From positions 1 through 20,738 of the forward strand of contig CAYYNP010000180.1 in NCBI GenBank assembly GCA_964472545.1: 20,738 bases of DNA, written 5' to 3'. Source of the stretch: CAYYNP01 sp964472545. GTDB taxonomy: Bacteria; Planctomycetota; Planctomycetia; Pirellulales; Thermoguttaceae. Below the pieces are notes generated by a model that searched no databases, was not told the DNA's origin, and was given only the letters and a program-made list of their open reading frames with translations. The position numbers and the translations under genes were made by a program. This document shows positions 1-7,904 of the stretch, in pieces (position 1 is the stretch's first letter; the number at the start of each line of letters is the position of its first letter).

Positions 1-235
1 ACTCGCCCTTGAAGAGCGCGTCGCGTCCGTCGCTGAAGAGTTCTTCGGCGGGCGGTTCGGCGGGCTCGTCCGGCGGAACGTCGGTCGTCGGTTCCGCCGC
101 CGGAGGTCTGGGCGGCGGAAGTTCGACCGGCGCCGGAGCAGCCGGCGCGTCGGCCGGCGGCTGGGCGAAGGTAACGCCGCCAGCGAGGAAGATCAGGGTG
201 ACGGCGGCAATCCGAAGCAAGTCTTGCATCCGCAT
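1..235 (-). CDS. Exported protein, N-terminal part only (probable TPR-type)
   Basis: The reading frame opens at ATG 235 and runs off the left edge with 78 codons visible. The N-terminus has a signal peptide: a short basic start (MRMQDLLR), a hydrophobic core (IAAVTLIFLAGGVTFA) and a likely cut after FAQ or TFA. A Pro/Ala/Glu-rich linker of about 40 residues follows, and then the segment LFSDGRDALFKGE. The last motif resembles the first helix of a TPR unit in other planctomycete exported proteins; that is an inference from a few residues. A second in-frame ATG lies two codons downstream, and GGAG stands about 12 bases before the first ATG. The gene starts 61 bases after the stop of the giant TPR gene on the same strand, so the two may be co-transcribed. 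No specific function can be given. Confidence 0.7.
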   Translation of the reverse strand, partial: MRMQDLLRIAAVTLIFLAGGVTFAQPPADAPAAPAPVELPPPRPPAAEPTTDVPPDEPAEPPAEELFSDGRDALFKGE

Positions 236-296
236 GGTATGGTCTCCGAGTTTGAGTATTGTCGCTATTGTGTGGAAGGGGCACGTGGCTCCGAGA

Positions 297-3200
297 TTAC
301 AGCCGGTAGGTCTTGATCCAGGTGATCTGCTCTTTGGCCTTGGTTACCAGCGGGCCTTCCGGATAGTTGTTTACGTAGTTCGTGTAGGCGTCCATGGCGT
401 TGATCCACTCGCCGAGGTGTTCGTAGTTCTCGGCGATGGCGAACTGGGCAGCCGGGGCCTTCGCGCCGCCGCGATAGCTGCGGAGGAAGTTCTTGTAGGC
501 CTCGACGGCCTTGGTGTAATCGCCCTGTCGCTCGTAAGCCTGAGCGATCCGCCACGAGGCGTCCTCGGCCACGTCGGTGCCGTTGAACTGGCGGACGATC
601 TCCAGCCAGGTGGCCATGGCGGCCTTGGGGTCCTTGAGTTGCTGGTCGTAGATCGTGGCCATCTGCAACAGCGCCTCGTCGGCCTTGTCGGCCCCGGCTA
701 CCTTCGAGGAGGACGTGTAGGCCTCGACCGCTTTGCGCAGCGCCGCGTTGATCTTGTCCTGCCGGTCGGCGAGCTGGGCCGCCGTCTGCGACTCGACCTC
801 TTGTTCGGCCTTTTGGGCGAAGAGCAAGACGTTGGCGTCGTTGAAGTTCGAGTAGTTGTAGGCAGAGGAGGCTTCCTCCAACTCGGCCGACGCCCCCTTG
901 CCGGCCTGCTTCAGCCCGGCGATCCGCTTCGACTTGACTTCCTGTTGCCGGTAGCGATTGTCCTGGGCAAGCTGATACGCCCGGCGCTGGGCCACCTCCT
1001 TGTTGCGGGCGATGGTCGTTTCGCGGGTCACGGTGGCCAACTCGACGGCTTCATCTTCGAAGCTCTTGCCGACCGTGTAGAGGGCGTCGTCGGCCACCGG
1101 GCTGGCGGGATACTCCGTCGCCACCCGCAACAACGCCGTGCGGGCCTTTTCGGTTTCGCCCAGCGAAGCGTACGTTGTGCCGATCGCGTACAGCGCGTCG
1201 TCGGCCAGGTGGCATTGCGGCCAGTTGCTGGCCACTTTGCGATACTCGATGATCGCCTTGACCGGGTTCGACAACTGGCCGGCCACGATCGCGGCGATCT
1301 GGAACTGGGCGTCGAAGGCCTTCCGCTGGCCGTCTTCGTCGACCAGGCCCTGGTATCGGGCGAGATCCTTGAGCACTTCGATCCGGCGATTGGCTTCGGC
1401 CACTTTGGCGTCTTCGGCGTAGGCCTTGACGTAATCGCGGTAGGCGTCCATCGCCTCGCGCCACTGGCTGAGGTTGATCGTGCATTCGGCAATGGCCCAC
1501 TTGGACTCTTGCACGAACTGCCCGTCCTCGAATTCGTCGATCACCCGGCGATAGGCGGCGATGGCGTCTTCCCAGGCCTCGTTGGTCTGGTGGATTTGCC
1601 CCGCCATGGTCAATGCCTGGCCGGCCTGGACGTGGCGAGGGAAACTGTCGACAAAGGTCTCCAGCACGTGCAGGGCCTCGACGTATCGCTTCTGCGTCTT
1701 CAACTCCGAGCCGATCTGGAAGATGGCGTCTTGCAGACTCGTGTCGGCTCCGCCGCGGGCGAAGTTCAGTTCCTGATAGGCCTGGGCCGCCTTCAGCGGG
1801 CGCTTGAGCTTCTGATGATACGTCTGGGCGATCTTCAACGCCGCCTGCTGCGAAAGCTGGTGCATCGGGTCGTGGATCGAGAGTTCGTTGAGCACCAGGA
1901 TCGCTTCGTCGTTAAAGGCACGATTCTCCAACTCGGCGGAGACGTCCCAGAGCATCTGCGGGATCGTGCCGATCTGCGGATGATCGGGATGCTCTTTGGC
2001 GACGCGCCGCAATTCCCGGGCGGTGCGGACGTATTGCCCACGGGCGAGCGTGGGGCTGAAGACGCCGATCACGCGGGCCTGCGTGAGGAAGCTGCGGGCA
2101 ACGTCCCATTGGGCCTGTTGCTGGAAGCTCTTCTCCTTGGGGAAGTCGGCCACCACGGCGGCCAGCTTTTCGCGGGCCGTGTCGAAACGCTCGGAAACGG
2201 CCTGGAGCATCTCTTGACGCGTCATCTTGTCGAGGATCGGTTTGGCGGCCCAAGAGAGCGAGTCGCGGGCGACTTCCAGGGAGAGCTTGGGACGCTCGGC
2301 GTCGGTCGGGTTGTCTGTGAGAAACCGCCCGGCCAGGTCGGCCGCACGTTGCCATTGCGTCAACCCGCGCCAGTGGCCGACCATCACCAGGATTTCGCCG
2401 CGTGCCTGAACGGCAGTGGGTGTATCGGGGTGGTCTTTGCGGAGGTTCTGGAAGATCTCGTAAGCGGCGGCGATCGCTTTCTCCTGGCGGGCCAGTTCGG
2501 CTTTGGAGAGCAGGGCAATGGCCACGGCTTGTCCGTCGGTGAATTCAAACTGAATATCGTCATTGTTGTTTCTCGCAACAAGGATGCCGTTAACGCCCGA
2601 GCCGTTGCCGGAATCGATGATTCGCGCCCAGTTCTGCATAGTGCCCTCGTTGGCCCATGCCTGGACGTTCACGTCGGCATCAAACTGGACGATCTGGTCT
2701 CGTAATCCGGCTACCTGCGTGGCAGCCTGCGATTCCCGCTGCTGAATCATCGCCAGCAGTTGGGTGTCGCGGGTGGCTTCGTCGGTCTGCTCGACGGCGC
2801 CGGTCGGGTCGATCGGCGGCACAGGCATCTGGGCCTGGAAGGTCGCTCCCGGCGGGACGTTGGGCGCCGGCGTCGAGGCCTCCGGCTGGTTTGCCGGCAT
2901 CGCCTGGCCACCGCCTTGGCCTCCTCGGCCGGCGCCGCCCGGCGTACCCGGCTGTGGGCCGCTGCTGCGATGGCCCACCGAGGCCAACATGGCCGGATCG
3001 GTCGCGATGCCGGGGCCTCGCAGTCCGGCCGAAGTCAGCGTGGTGAGAATCTGACGCGCGTGATCCGGCATGGCCCGGCCGAGTTGGCACAACCCGCGGG
3101 CGAATTGCAGCCGCTCGGGGCGACGGATCTCGAGCTTCGAGTCCAACAGGTCGGCGAAGACCGCGTCGGCCACGTCCCAGGCGTCGATCGCGGCGTAGCG

Positions 3201-5843
3201 GGTGGCCACGGTCATGATCCGCGAGGTGGCATCGGCCACCAGCGGGCTCTTGGGGTGGTTGGCCACGAAGGCCTGATAGGCGGCGATCGCCACGGCGAAC
3301 TCTCGGCTGAGTTTGGTCGGCGGGGCGTCGCCCTTCTGTCGCTCGGCGGTGGCTTCGTCCAGCGCCTTTTGGGCCAGTGCGTCCAGCGCGGTTGCGTGTG
3401 CGAACGACGCCCGTTGGGCCACGCTCGACGCGCCGGGTGCGGCTTGGGCGAGCACGTTGATCGTACCGGCAAACTGTGCCAGGTCCAGATAGATGCGGGC
3501 GGCGACATCGAAAGCTCCGTAGCGCTGGAAGAGGCCGGCGATGTTGGATATTCTCTCGGCGGCCCGTGGGACCATGTCGCTATCCGGCCGGTCGGCGATG
3601 AACTTCTTCCAACCGTCGATCGCTGTGCGGAACTCCGGCGAGAGGCCGATCTTCTCCTTGGCTCCATATCGCGCGAGTTGTTTGTTCAACGCCCGCACGG
3701 CCGCCGATTCCTCAAGTGCGGCCAGGCGGAACTCGGCATATTCGTCGGCCTCCGCGATCGCCTGCTCAGGCTTGACTCGGGTGGCGGCCTCCGCGACGTC
3801 GTAATACTGCAGCGCGAGGTAGTGGTTGATGACCACGTCCCAAACGGCCCGCACTTTGGCCAACTCGGCCGGCGCGTCGGCCAGCCCGACTTGCAACTCA
3901 CGGCATCGCGCCAGAGCCTTCGCTAAGGTGGGGTCGAGGCCCTTGGGCACGGTCAGCCCGGCCGCAGAGAGCCGTGCGTGTTCTCGAGTGACTTGCTGCA
4001 CCCAGAGATTGACGACGGCCAACTCGGCCCGGCGCCGTTGCGTTTCCGGCAGCGTGGCGGCCAGCGTGGTGAAGGCCTCTTCGGCCACGCCCCAATGCCC
4101 GTGCGTGATCCACGGCTCCAAGTGCAACGCGAGACGATCGAGGATCGCACCGGCCCCGGCGGCGTCGTGGGCGACTTGTTGCGCGAGCGTGGCGAGTAGT
4201 TGTTTCTGCGCGTCGCTGAGTGCGGCGTTTTGCCCGGCGTTGCCGTCGGCGATGTTCTCTTGGAACTGCCCGGCGGCATACGTGCCCAACAAGTCGGCGT
4301 GGGCCGAGATGACCTGCGAGAAGGCCGAATGCGTAGGGATAACGGTCCCGGCCAACTCGGTGCCGATCGCCACGGCCAACTCTTGCGAGCCGGGTCTGGC
4401 GTCGTTGGCGCGTTCCTGAATAATCCCGTTGATCGTCTCGAGTGCCGACTTCACGGCCGCCGGGTCGGCGTCGGCGGCGATCGCCGGCATGGCGACGTCC
4501 AAGGCCCAGGCGTCGGGGGCCGCCAGACCGTTGAACTCGGCCGTGGGCAAGACGCGCGAAGACGAAGCCCGTACGCGCTTGGCCAGGTTCGCGTGATCGA
4601 TCCACATCAGTTCCGCCGGGAACTGCTTGCGGATTCGTTGGAAGGTGGCCACCACGTCGGCCAGTTTCTCGGGCAACTGTCCTCTCGCCACACCGACGGG
4701 GAGCTTGCCGGCCCGGGCGGTTTCTTCCAGCCAACGTGTGCCGAGGAGATACTTGAACGACGCCAACGACTTCAGCATCGAGAGGCGTCCGCTCGGCGGC
4801 GCCGGCGCCGCCAGCAACGTTTCGATCGCCCCGATCGCTGCCGCGTGTGCCCCACGGTCGACGTAGTTGGCCCTGAGATGGTCGAGGATCTGTTTGGCCA
4901 GTGCGTCGGCTTCCGCGGCCGGCAACGGCTGGGCGAAGATCTCGGCGACCACGGCCAGCGCCTTCAGGTCGGCCGGGCTCAGATCGGACTCGGCCGTCGG
5001 CGGGACGCCCTGGACGGTCAGAGCGAGATAAGTGCCCACCAGTCCGCGGCGGGCCTCGTCGGCCAATTCGTGATCGGCGTTGTCGGCCAGCCACTTGGCC
5101 ATCGCGTCGGCGCGGGCAGCATGCGGGGCAAACTGCGGATCGTGGGTGATTAGATCGTATTGGGCCCGGGCGGCGGCAGGCGTGTCCGGATGCTCGGCCA
5201 CCAGTTTCTTCAGCGTAGCCAAGGCCTCGGCAACGGACGCCCCGTCGCCTTGCAGCTTGGCTTCCGCGATCAGCAGGGTCGTCTGGGCCGGATCGGCCTG
5301 GCTGGGATAGAGCGTCAGTAGTTCGTGCAACACCTTGCGGGCGTCGGCACCTTTGCCCGATCGCACCGTTGATTCGGCCAACAGCGTCATGAGCTTTGCC
5401 CGCTGTGCGTCCGACGGCCGTTTGTCGCGAAGCAATGCGTCGCACTCTGCGCCGGCCGAGAAATAGAGCCGCTCTTGGATCAAGACTTCAATCAGCCGAA
5501 TCCGGACGTCGACCTTGGCGGCTTGCCCCTGCAACGTGGCCAGCATCTGTTTGGCGTACGGCTGCTGGGGTGCCAGTTTGAGGGTCTTCTTCCAGGCGGC
5601 GATCGCTTCATCGACGTCGCCCAGTTGATAGTGGGTCTTGCCCAGCAGCAGGAAGACTTCCGGGTTGTCGACGTCGGTTTCCGCCGCCTTCTGAGCCAAG
5701 TCGCGGGCGGCGGCGAATTGGCCGGCCTCCAGTGCGGTCTTGGCCTGGGCATAGGCATCGGCGGCGTCGGACTGGGCCATGGCCGCGGGCGCCAAAGCCA
5801 CGAACATCGCGGCCGCAAGGATGGGACGGGTGAATCGGTGCAT
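297..5843 (-). CDS. Giant exported tetratricopeptide-repeat protein (1848 aa)
   Basis: The protein has a clear Sec signal peptide (residues 1-23, ending AMA before Q24). Dozens of helix-turn-helix TPR-type units follow, for example AKTALEAGQFAAARDLAQKA near the N-terminus and AYTNYVNNYPEGPLVTKAKE at the C-terminus. The C-terminal third has the pattern of BamD/YbgF-like TPRs (A..Y..V....P.....A). A Gly/Pro/Gln-rich low-complexity linker at about residues 955-1010 splits two TPR superhelices, and a charged, probably coiled-coil insertion lies at about 1615-1705. No catalytic motif was seen, so the likely role is a periplasmic or envelope scaffold. The start is supported by AAAGGAG about 8 bases upstream of ATG 5843. 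Proteins of this size and layout are common and mostly uncharacterised in Planctomycetes (family knowledge). The next gene on the strand also encodes an exported protein. Confidence 0.9.
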   Translation of the reverse strand: MHRFTRPILAAAMFVALAPAAMAQSDAADAYAQAKTALEAGQFAAARDLAQKAAETDVDNPEVFLLLGKTHYQLGDVDEAIAAWKKTLKLAPQQPYAKQMLATLQGQAAKVDVRIRLIEVLIQERLYFSAGAECDALLRDKRPSDAQRAKLMTLLAESTVRSGKGADARKVLHELLTLYPSQADPAQTTLLIAEAKLQGDGASVAEALATLKKLVAEHPDTPAAARAQYDLITHDPQFAPHAARADAMAKWLADNADHELADEARRGLVGTYLALTVQGVPPTAESDLSPADLKALAVVAEIFAQPLPAAEADALAKQILDHLRANYVDRGAHAAAIGAIETLLAAPAPPSGRLSMLKSLASFKYLLGTRWLEETARAGKLPVGVARGQLPEKLADVVATFQRIRKQFPAELMWIDHANLAKRVRASSSRVLPTAEFNGLAAPDAWALDVAMPAIAADADPAAVKSALETINGIIQERANDARPGSQELAVAIGTELAGTVIPTHSAFSQVISAHADLLGTYAAGQFQENIADGNAGQNAALSDAQKQLLATLAQQVAHDAAGAGAILDRLALHLEPWITHGHWGVAEEAFTTLAATLPETQRRRAELAVVNLWVQQVTREHARLSAAGLTVPKGLDPTLAKALARCRELQVGLADAPAELAKVRAVWDVVINHYLALQYYDVAEAATRVKPEQAIAEADEYAEFRLAALEESAAVRALNKQLARYGAKEKIGLSPEFRTAIDGWKKFIADRPDSDMVPRAAERISNIAGLFQRYGAFDVAARIYLDLAQFAGTINVLAQAAPGASSVAQRASFAHATALDALAQKALDEATAERQKGDAPPTKLSREFAVAIAAYQAFVANHPKSPLVADATSRIMTVATRYAAIDAWDVADAVFADLLDSKLEIRRPERLQFARGLCQLGRAMPDHARQILTTLTSAGLRGPGIATDPAMLASVGHRSSGPQPGTPGGAGRGGQGGGQAMPANQPEASTPAPNVPPGATFQAQMPVPPIDPTGAVEQTDEATRDTQLLAMIQQRESQAATQVAGLRDQIVQFDADVNVQAWANEGTMQNWARIIDSGNGSGVNGILVARNNNDDIQFEFTDGQAVAIALLSKAELARQEKAIAAAYEIFQNLRKDHPDTPTAVQARGEILVMVGHWRGLTQWQRAADLAGRFLTDNPTDAERPKLSLEVARDSLSWAAKPILDKMTRQEMLQAVSERFDTAREKLAAVVADFPKEKSFQQQAQWDVARSFLTQARVIGVFSPTLARGQYVRTARELRRVAKEHPDHPQIGTIPQMLWDVSAELENRAFNDEAILVLNELSIHDPMHQLSQQAALKIAQTYHQKLKRPLKAAQAYQELNFARGGADTSLQDAIFQIGSELKTQKRYVEALHVLETFVDSFPRHVQAGQALTMAGQIHQTNEAWEDAIAAYRRVIDEFEDGQFVQESKWAIAECTINLSQWREAMDAYRDYVKAYAEDAKVAEANRRIEVLKDLARYQGLVDEDGQRKAFDAQFQIAAIVAGQLSNPVKAIIEYRKVASNWPQCHLADDALYAIGTTYASLGETEKARTALLRVATEYPASPVADDALYTVGKSFEDEAVELATVTRETTIARNKEVAQRRAYQLAQDNRYRQQEVKSKRIAGLKQAGKGASAELEEASSAYNYSNFNDANVLLFAQKAEQEVESQTAAQLADRQDKINAALRKAVEAYTSSSKVAGADKADEALLQMATIYDQQLKDPKAAMATWLEIVRQFNGTDVAEDASWRIAQAYERQGDYTKAVEAYKNFLRSYRGGAKAPAAQFAIAENYEHLGEWINAMDAYTNYVNNYPEGPLVTKAKEQITWIKTYRL

Positions 5844-5955
5844 GCTGTTGCTCCTTTGCGTTATCGCCCTCTCGGCGCAGAAACGTACACGGGACGGACC
5901 TTGCCCACCGTACCCTGTTTAGAGGCACCGGCGGGCAAGAAGTTCCCCGGCCGTA

Positions 5956-5977
5956 GCCGAAGTCGCCAGACTTTGGC
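5956..5977. repeat. Hairpin-forming palindrome A (GCCGAAGTC / GACTTTGGC)
   Basis: Nine-base arms GCCGAAGTC (5956-5964) and GACTTTGGC (5969-5977) flank the tetranucleotide GCCA. They pair fully with one G-T wobble. The element lies in the non-coding stretch upstream of the giant TPR gene, 29 bases from palindrome B. No T-tract follows on either strand, so it does not look like a simple intrinsic terminator. It may be an interspersed REP-like element. Confidence 0.5.
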
Positions 5978-6005
5978 GCGTTATGCACACCAGAAGGCAG
6001 ACTCC

Positions 6006-6029
6006 GTTCCCAAACCGGAGTTTGGGAAC
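6006..6029. repeat. Hairpin-forming palindrome B, copy 1 (GTTCCCAAAC / GTTTGGGAAC)
   Basis: Perfect 10-base arms GTTCCCAAAC (6006-6015) and GTTTGGGAAC (6020-6029) flank the loop CGGA. The same arms recur at 7851-7880 in another intergenic gap, so this is a repeated element and not a one-off structure. No T-tract follows on either strand. Confidence 0.65.
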
Positions 6030-6073
6030 CAGTCCGTGAAACCCGTATACAAATGCTACAGCGGGGGCCTCTT

Positions 6074-6117
6074 ATTCTAACTCTAGGCCACAGACCGCTT
6101 TGTAACCGGTTTGTAAC
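6074..6117 (-). promoter_or_regulatory. Possible promoter region of the giant TPR gene with tandem 11-bp sites
   Basis: On the minus strand two head-to-tail 11-mers, GTTACAAACCG (6117-6107) and GTTACAAAGCG (6106-6096), differ at one base. About 17 bases further on is TAGAAT (6079-6074), a fair -10 hexamer. No good -35 stands at the right distance, because the second 11-mer occupies that place. This would suit an activator-dependent promoter. A transcript from here would have a leader of over 200 bases carrying both palindromes. The assignment is inference from layout. Confidence 0.25.
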
Positions 6118-6123
6118 AAGAGC

Positions 6124-6372
6124 CTATCCGCCGGCAATGCCGGGAAATACGGCCAGATGCTCACCGCCTTGAAGCGGGTCGGTGAGCTTGGCGGCCCGAT
6201 TGTCCAGGAAGAGAATCCGCGTCTGATCGGCCGGCACGCCTAACTGTTCCAGCACGTCGGCGATCGTCCGCCCCGGCTCGATCGAGACGTCGACCGACGC
6301 GGCGCCGTCGATGTACTTTCGCAGCATGGCGAAGAGGCTGACTTCGATTTGGGTCTTGGGGGTTTGAGCCAT
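6124..6372 (-). CDS. MoaD/ThiS-family sulfur carrier protein
   Basis: This 82-residue protein has the ubiquitin-like pattern: an N-terminal strand (QIEVSLFAMLRKYI), a middle segment TIADVLEQLGVPADQT, and a C-terminal strand EHLAVFPGIAGG ending exactly in Gly-Gly. The diglycine end is the site that is adenylated and thiocarboxylated in MoaD and ThiS (family knowledge). The length is normal for MoaD. The gene starts 15 bases after the stop of the PL10-like gene and is third in a row after an AOR-family enzyme. AOR genes are often accompanied by MoaD-like genes, so a role in making the dithiolene sulfurs of the tungsto/molybdopterin cofactor is the best guess. No activating (MoeB/ThiF) or MoaE gene is present in the window. 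A ThiS role is less likely from context. The ribosome site before ATG 6372 is weak, which suggests coupling to the gene before it. Confidence 0.88.
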   Translation of the reverse strand: MAQTPKTQIEVSLFAMLRKYIDGAASVDVSIEPGRTIADVLEQLGVPADQTRILFLDNRAAKLTDPLQGGEHLAVFPGIAGG

Positions 6373-6387
6373 CGGCGGCAGCGTCTC

Positions 6388-7830
6388 TCAATTGGGCACC
6401 GTGGCCAGGTAATCGCTGAGCACCCGAAGGTTGGCGATGAACGTACGGCAATCGATCACCCGCCGCGTCGGGTCGTCGGAGCCGTGGTACTTCATGCGGC
6501 CATCTTCTACCCAGCGCCCACGATCGTCCAACGCGGCAATCACCTCCCGCACGGCCGCCCGCTGAGAAGCCGTCGCCTTGCGCGGCGGCGTGTCGAGCGA
6601 GGCATTCAACTCCGCCGGATCGAGCCTCAGCAAACGCAGGTATTCCCTTTCGATCCGGTCGATGCGGTTGGGAACCTTGAAGGCATAGTGCGTCGGCATG
6701 TCGGCATCGCTGTAGGTCACCTCGTACTGCTTGGTGAAGAACAGCGGCCGATTGCTCTTCAGTTCGTAGAAGCGGGCCAACTGTCCGTCGGGCAACGCGC
6801 TGCGGCGGAAGTAGGCGATCGCCCGGGGGATCGGCTCGAGGTACTTCCCGTCGCCCGTCTCGCGATAGAGTTGCAGCAGTGTCCGCATCACGCCTTGCGA
6901 CTCGCCGCCGGTAACCGAGGCCGGTTCGAACTTGCGTGCCCAAACCGGGTGCATCGCGGCGTCGTACTGCTGAGCCCATGCCGGCTGGGGCTGGGGCAGT
7001 TGAGCCAGGAGGATGAAGTTGCCGGCACGTTCGGCCGCCGCGCGGTACTCCTCACCCTCGTAGATGCGAGCTGCCTCGAACATCACGTCGATCACGTCGC
7101 TGATCGCGTTGTCGTTGAACGTATAGGCCTGTGAATATCCGGTGCCGGGAAACGCCCGCGGCCAGGAATCGGGAAAGCTGGCCCGCTTGACGGGGAAATC
7201 GGCGGGGTCCGGCGGCCGCCCGAATCGCTGTGGCCAGGCCCCGATGGGATACTGCACGTCCAACAAACGCGCCAGTGCGTACTCTGCCGCCTCATGGATC
7301 TTGGCGTCCTTCAATCCGAGCGTCCGGTCCAGCCGCATCAACAGACGCAAGGCCGCTTGCGTCGTGTTGTCGTCGAGCGTGGTTGTGTTGCGGCGCCCGT
7401 CGTCCGGCGGCCCGTCGACCCGATAGGCGTATCGCTTGCGACGCGACGGATCGAACTCGATGCGATAGTCCCAGCCGCCGCTGTGCAACTGGCCGCGCAC
7501 CAGGCAGTAGCCGGCCTGCCGGGCGGCGTCGAGGTAGTCGTCGTCGCCCGTTTTGTCATAGGCTTGCAGAAAAGCGATGCCCACCGACGGCGTGCCGGGG
7601 GGCTGCACCCAGACGGTCGAAGTCGAAGCCTTTCCTTCGCCCTCGCGCGTGTTGAGGTCTTCGCCGTACCGCCAGAGATAACCGCCCTCGGTAGCCACCT
7701 CATTGCGGAAGAAGTCGCTACTGCGCCGCAGGGCTTCGGTAGCCTGGCGGCGGAGTTCGGCGTCGTCCCCGCGCGCCGCGGTTTGGACGCAGACGCCACA
7801 GAGCGTCAGCAGGGCCAGTGGCGTTTGCAT
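6388..7830 (-). CDS. Exported polysaccharide lyase family 10 (pectate lyase)-like protein
   Basis: The 480-residue protein begins with a hydrophobic segment (LALLTLCGVCVQTAARG) that could be a signal peptide, though it lacks a basic n-region. PL10-like marks, in order, are GGWDYRIEFD (about 117), LDDNTTQAALRLLMRL (about 148-163), IGAWPQRF (about 195), TFNDNAISDV (about 236), SVTGGESQGVM (about 305) and ARFYELKSNRPLF (about 350). These match the alpha/alpha-barrel pectate lyases annotated PelA/PL10 in length and order. Activity would be beta-elimination of polygalacturonate or a similar uronate polymer. I could not verify each catalytic residue, so substrate use is inferred. A GGAG sits 8 bases before ATG 7830. 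The gene lies between an AOR-type enzyme and a MoaD-like gene, an odd place for a lyase; the gap to the AOR gene holds palindrome B, copy 2. Confidence 0.8.
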   Translation of the reverse strand: MQTPLALLTLCGVCVQTAARGDDAELRRQATEALRRSSDFFRNEVATEGGYLWRYGEDLNTREGEGKASTSTVWVQPPGTPSVGIAFLQAYDKTGDDDYLDAARQAGYCLVRGQLHSGGWDYRIEFDPSRRKRYAYRVDGPPDDGRRNTTTLDDNTTQAALRLLMRLDRTLGLKDAKIHEAAEYALARLLDVQYPIGAWPQRFGRPPDPADFPVKRASFPDSWPRAFPGTGYSQAYTFNDNAISDVIDVMFEAARIYEGEEYRAAAERAGNFILLAQLPQPQPAWAQQYDAAMHPVWARKFEPASVTGGESQGVMRTLLQLYRETGDGKYLEPIPRAIAYFRRSALPDGQLARFYELKSNRPLFFTKQYEVTYSDADMPTHYAFKVPNRIDRIEREYLRLLRLDPAELNASLDTPPRKATASQRAAVREVIAALDDRGRWVEDGRMKYHGSDDPTRRVIDCRTFIANLRVLSDYLATVPN

Positions 7831-7850
7831 CGGATGCTCCAGGTTGACAT

Positions 7851-7880
7851 CTGGTTCCCAAACTAGAGTTTGGGAACCAG
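7851..7880. repeat. Hairpin-forming palindrome B, copy 2
   Basis: Perfect 14-base arms CTGGTTCCCAAACT (7851-7864) and AGTTTGGGAACCAG (7867-7880) flank AG. The inner 10 bases of each arm are the same as in the copy at 6006-6029. It fills the 74-base gap between the AOR stop and the PL10-like start on the minus strand. There is no T-tract after it on the minus strand, so it may act as an mRNA-stabilising or REP-like element between the two genes and need not be a strong terminator. Confidence 0.7.
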
Positions 7881-7904
7881 ACCAAGATGTCCGACGGGTC
7901 GGTA

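Noticed and set aside
9..2705. A long plus-strand open frame of 898 codons opposite the TPR gene
   Set aside because: It is antisense to strong TPR coding sequence; its translation is Val/Gly/Leu-Arg rich with no recognisable domain, as expected for GC-rich shadow frames.
3898..5445. A minus-strand frame of 515 codons inside the TPR gene
   Set aside because: It is a frame-shifted reading of the TPR gene, Arg/Gly-rich with no family motif.
5844..6123. A plus-strand gene in the gap before the TPR gene
   Set aside because: The only open frame is the tail of an antisense frame; the gap is filled by palindromes and direct repeats.
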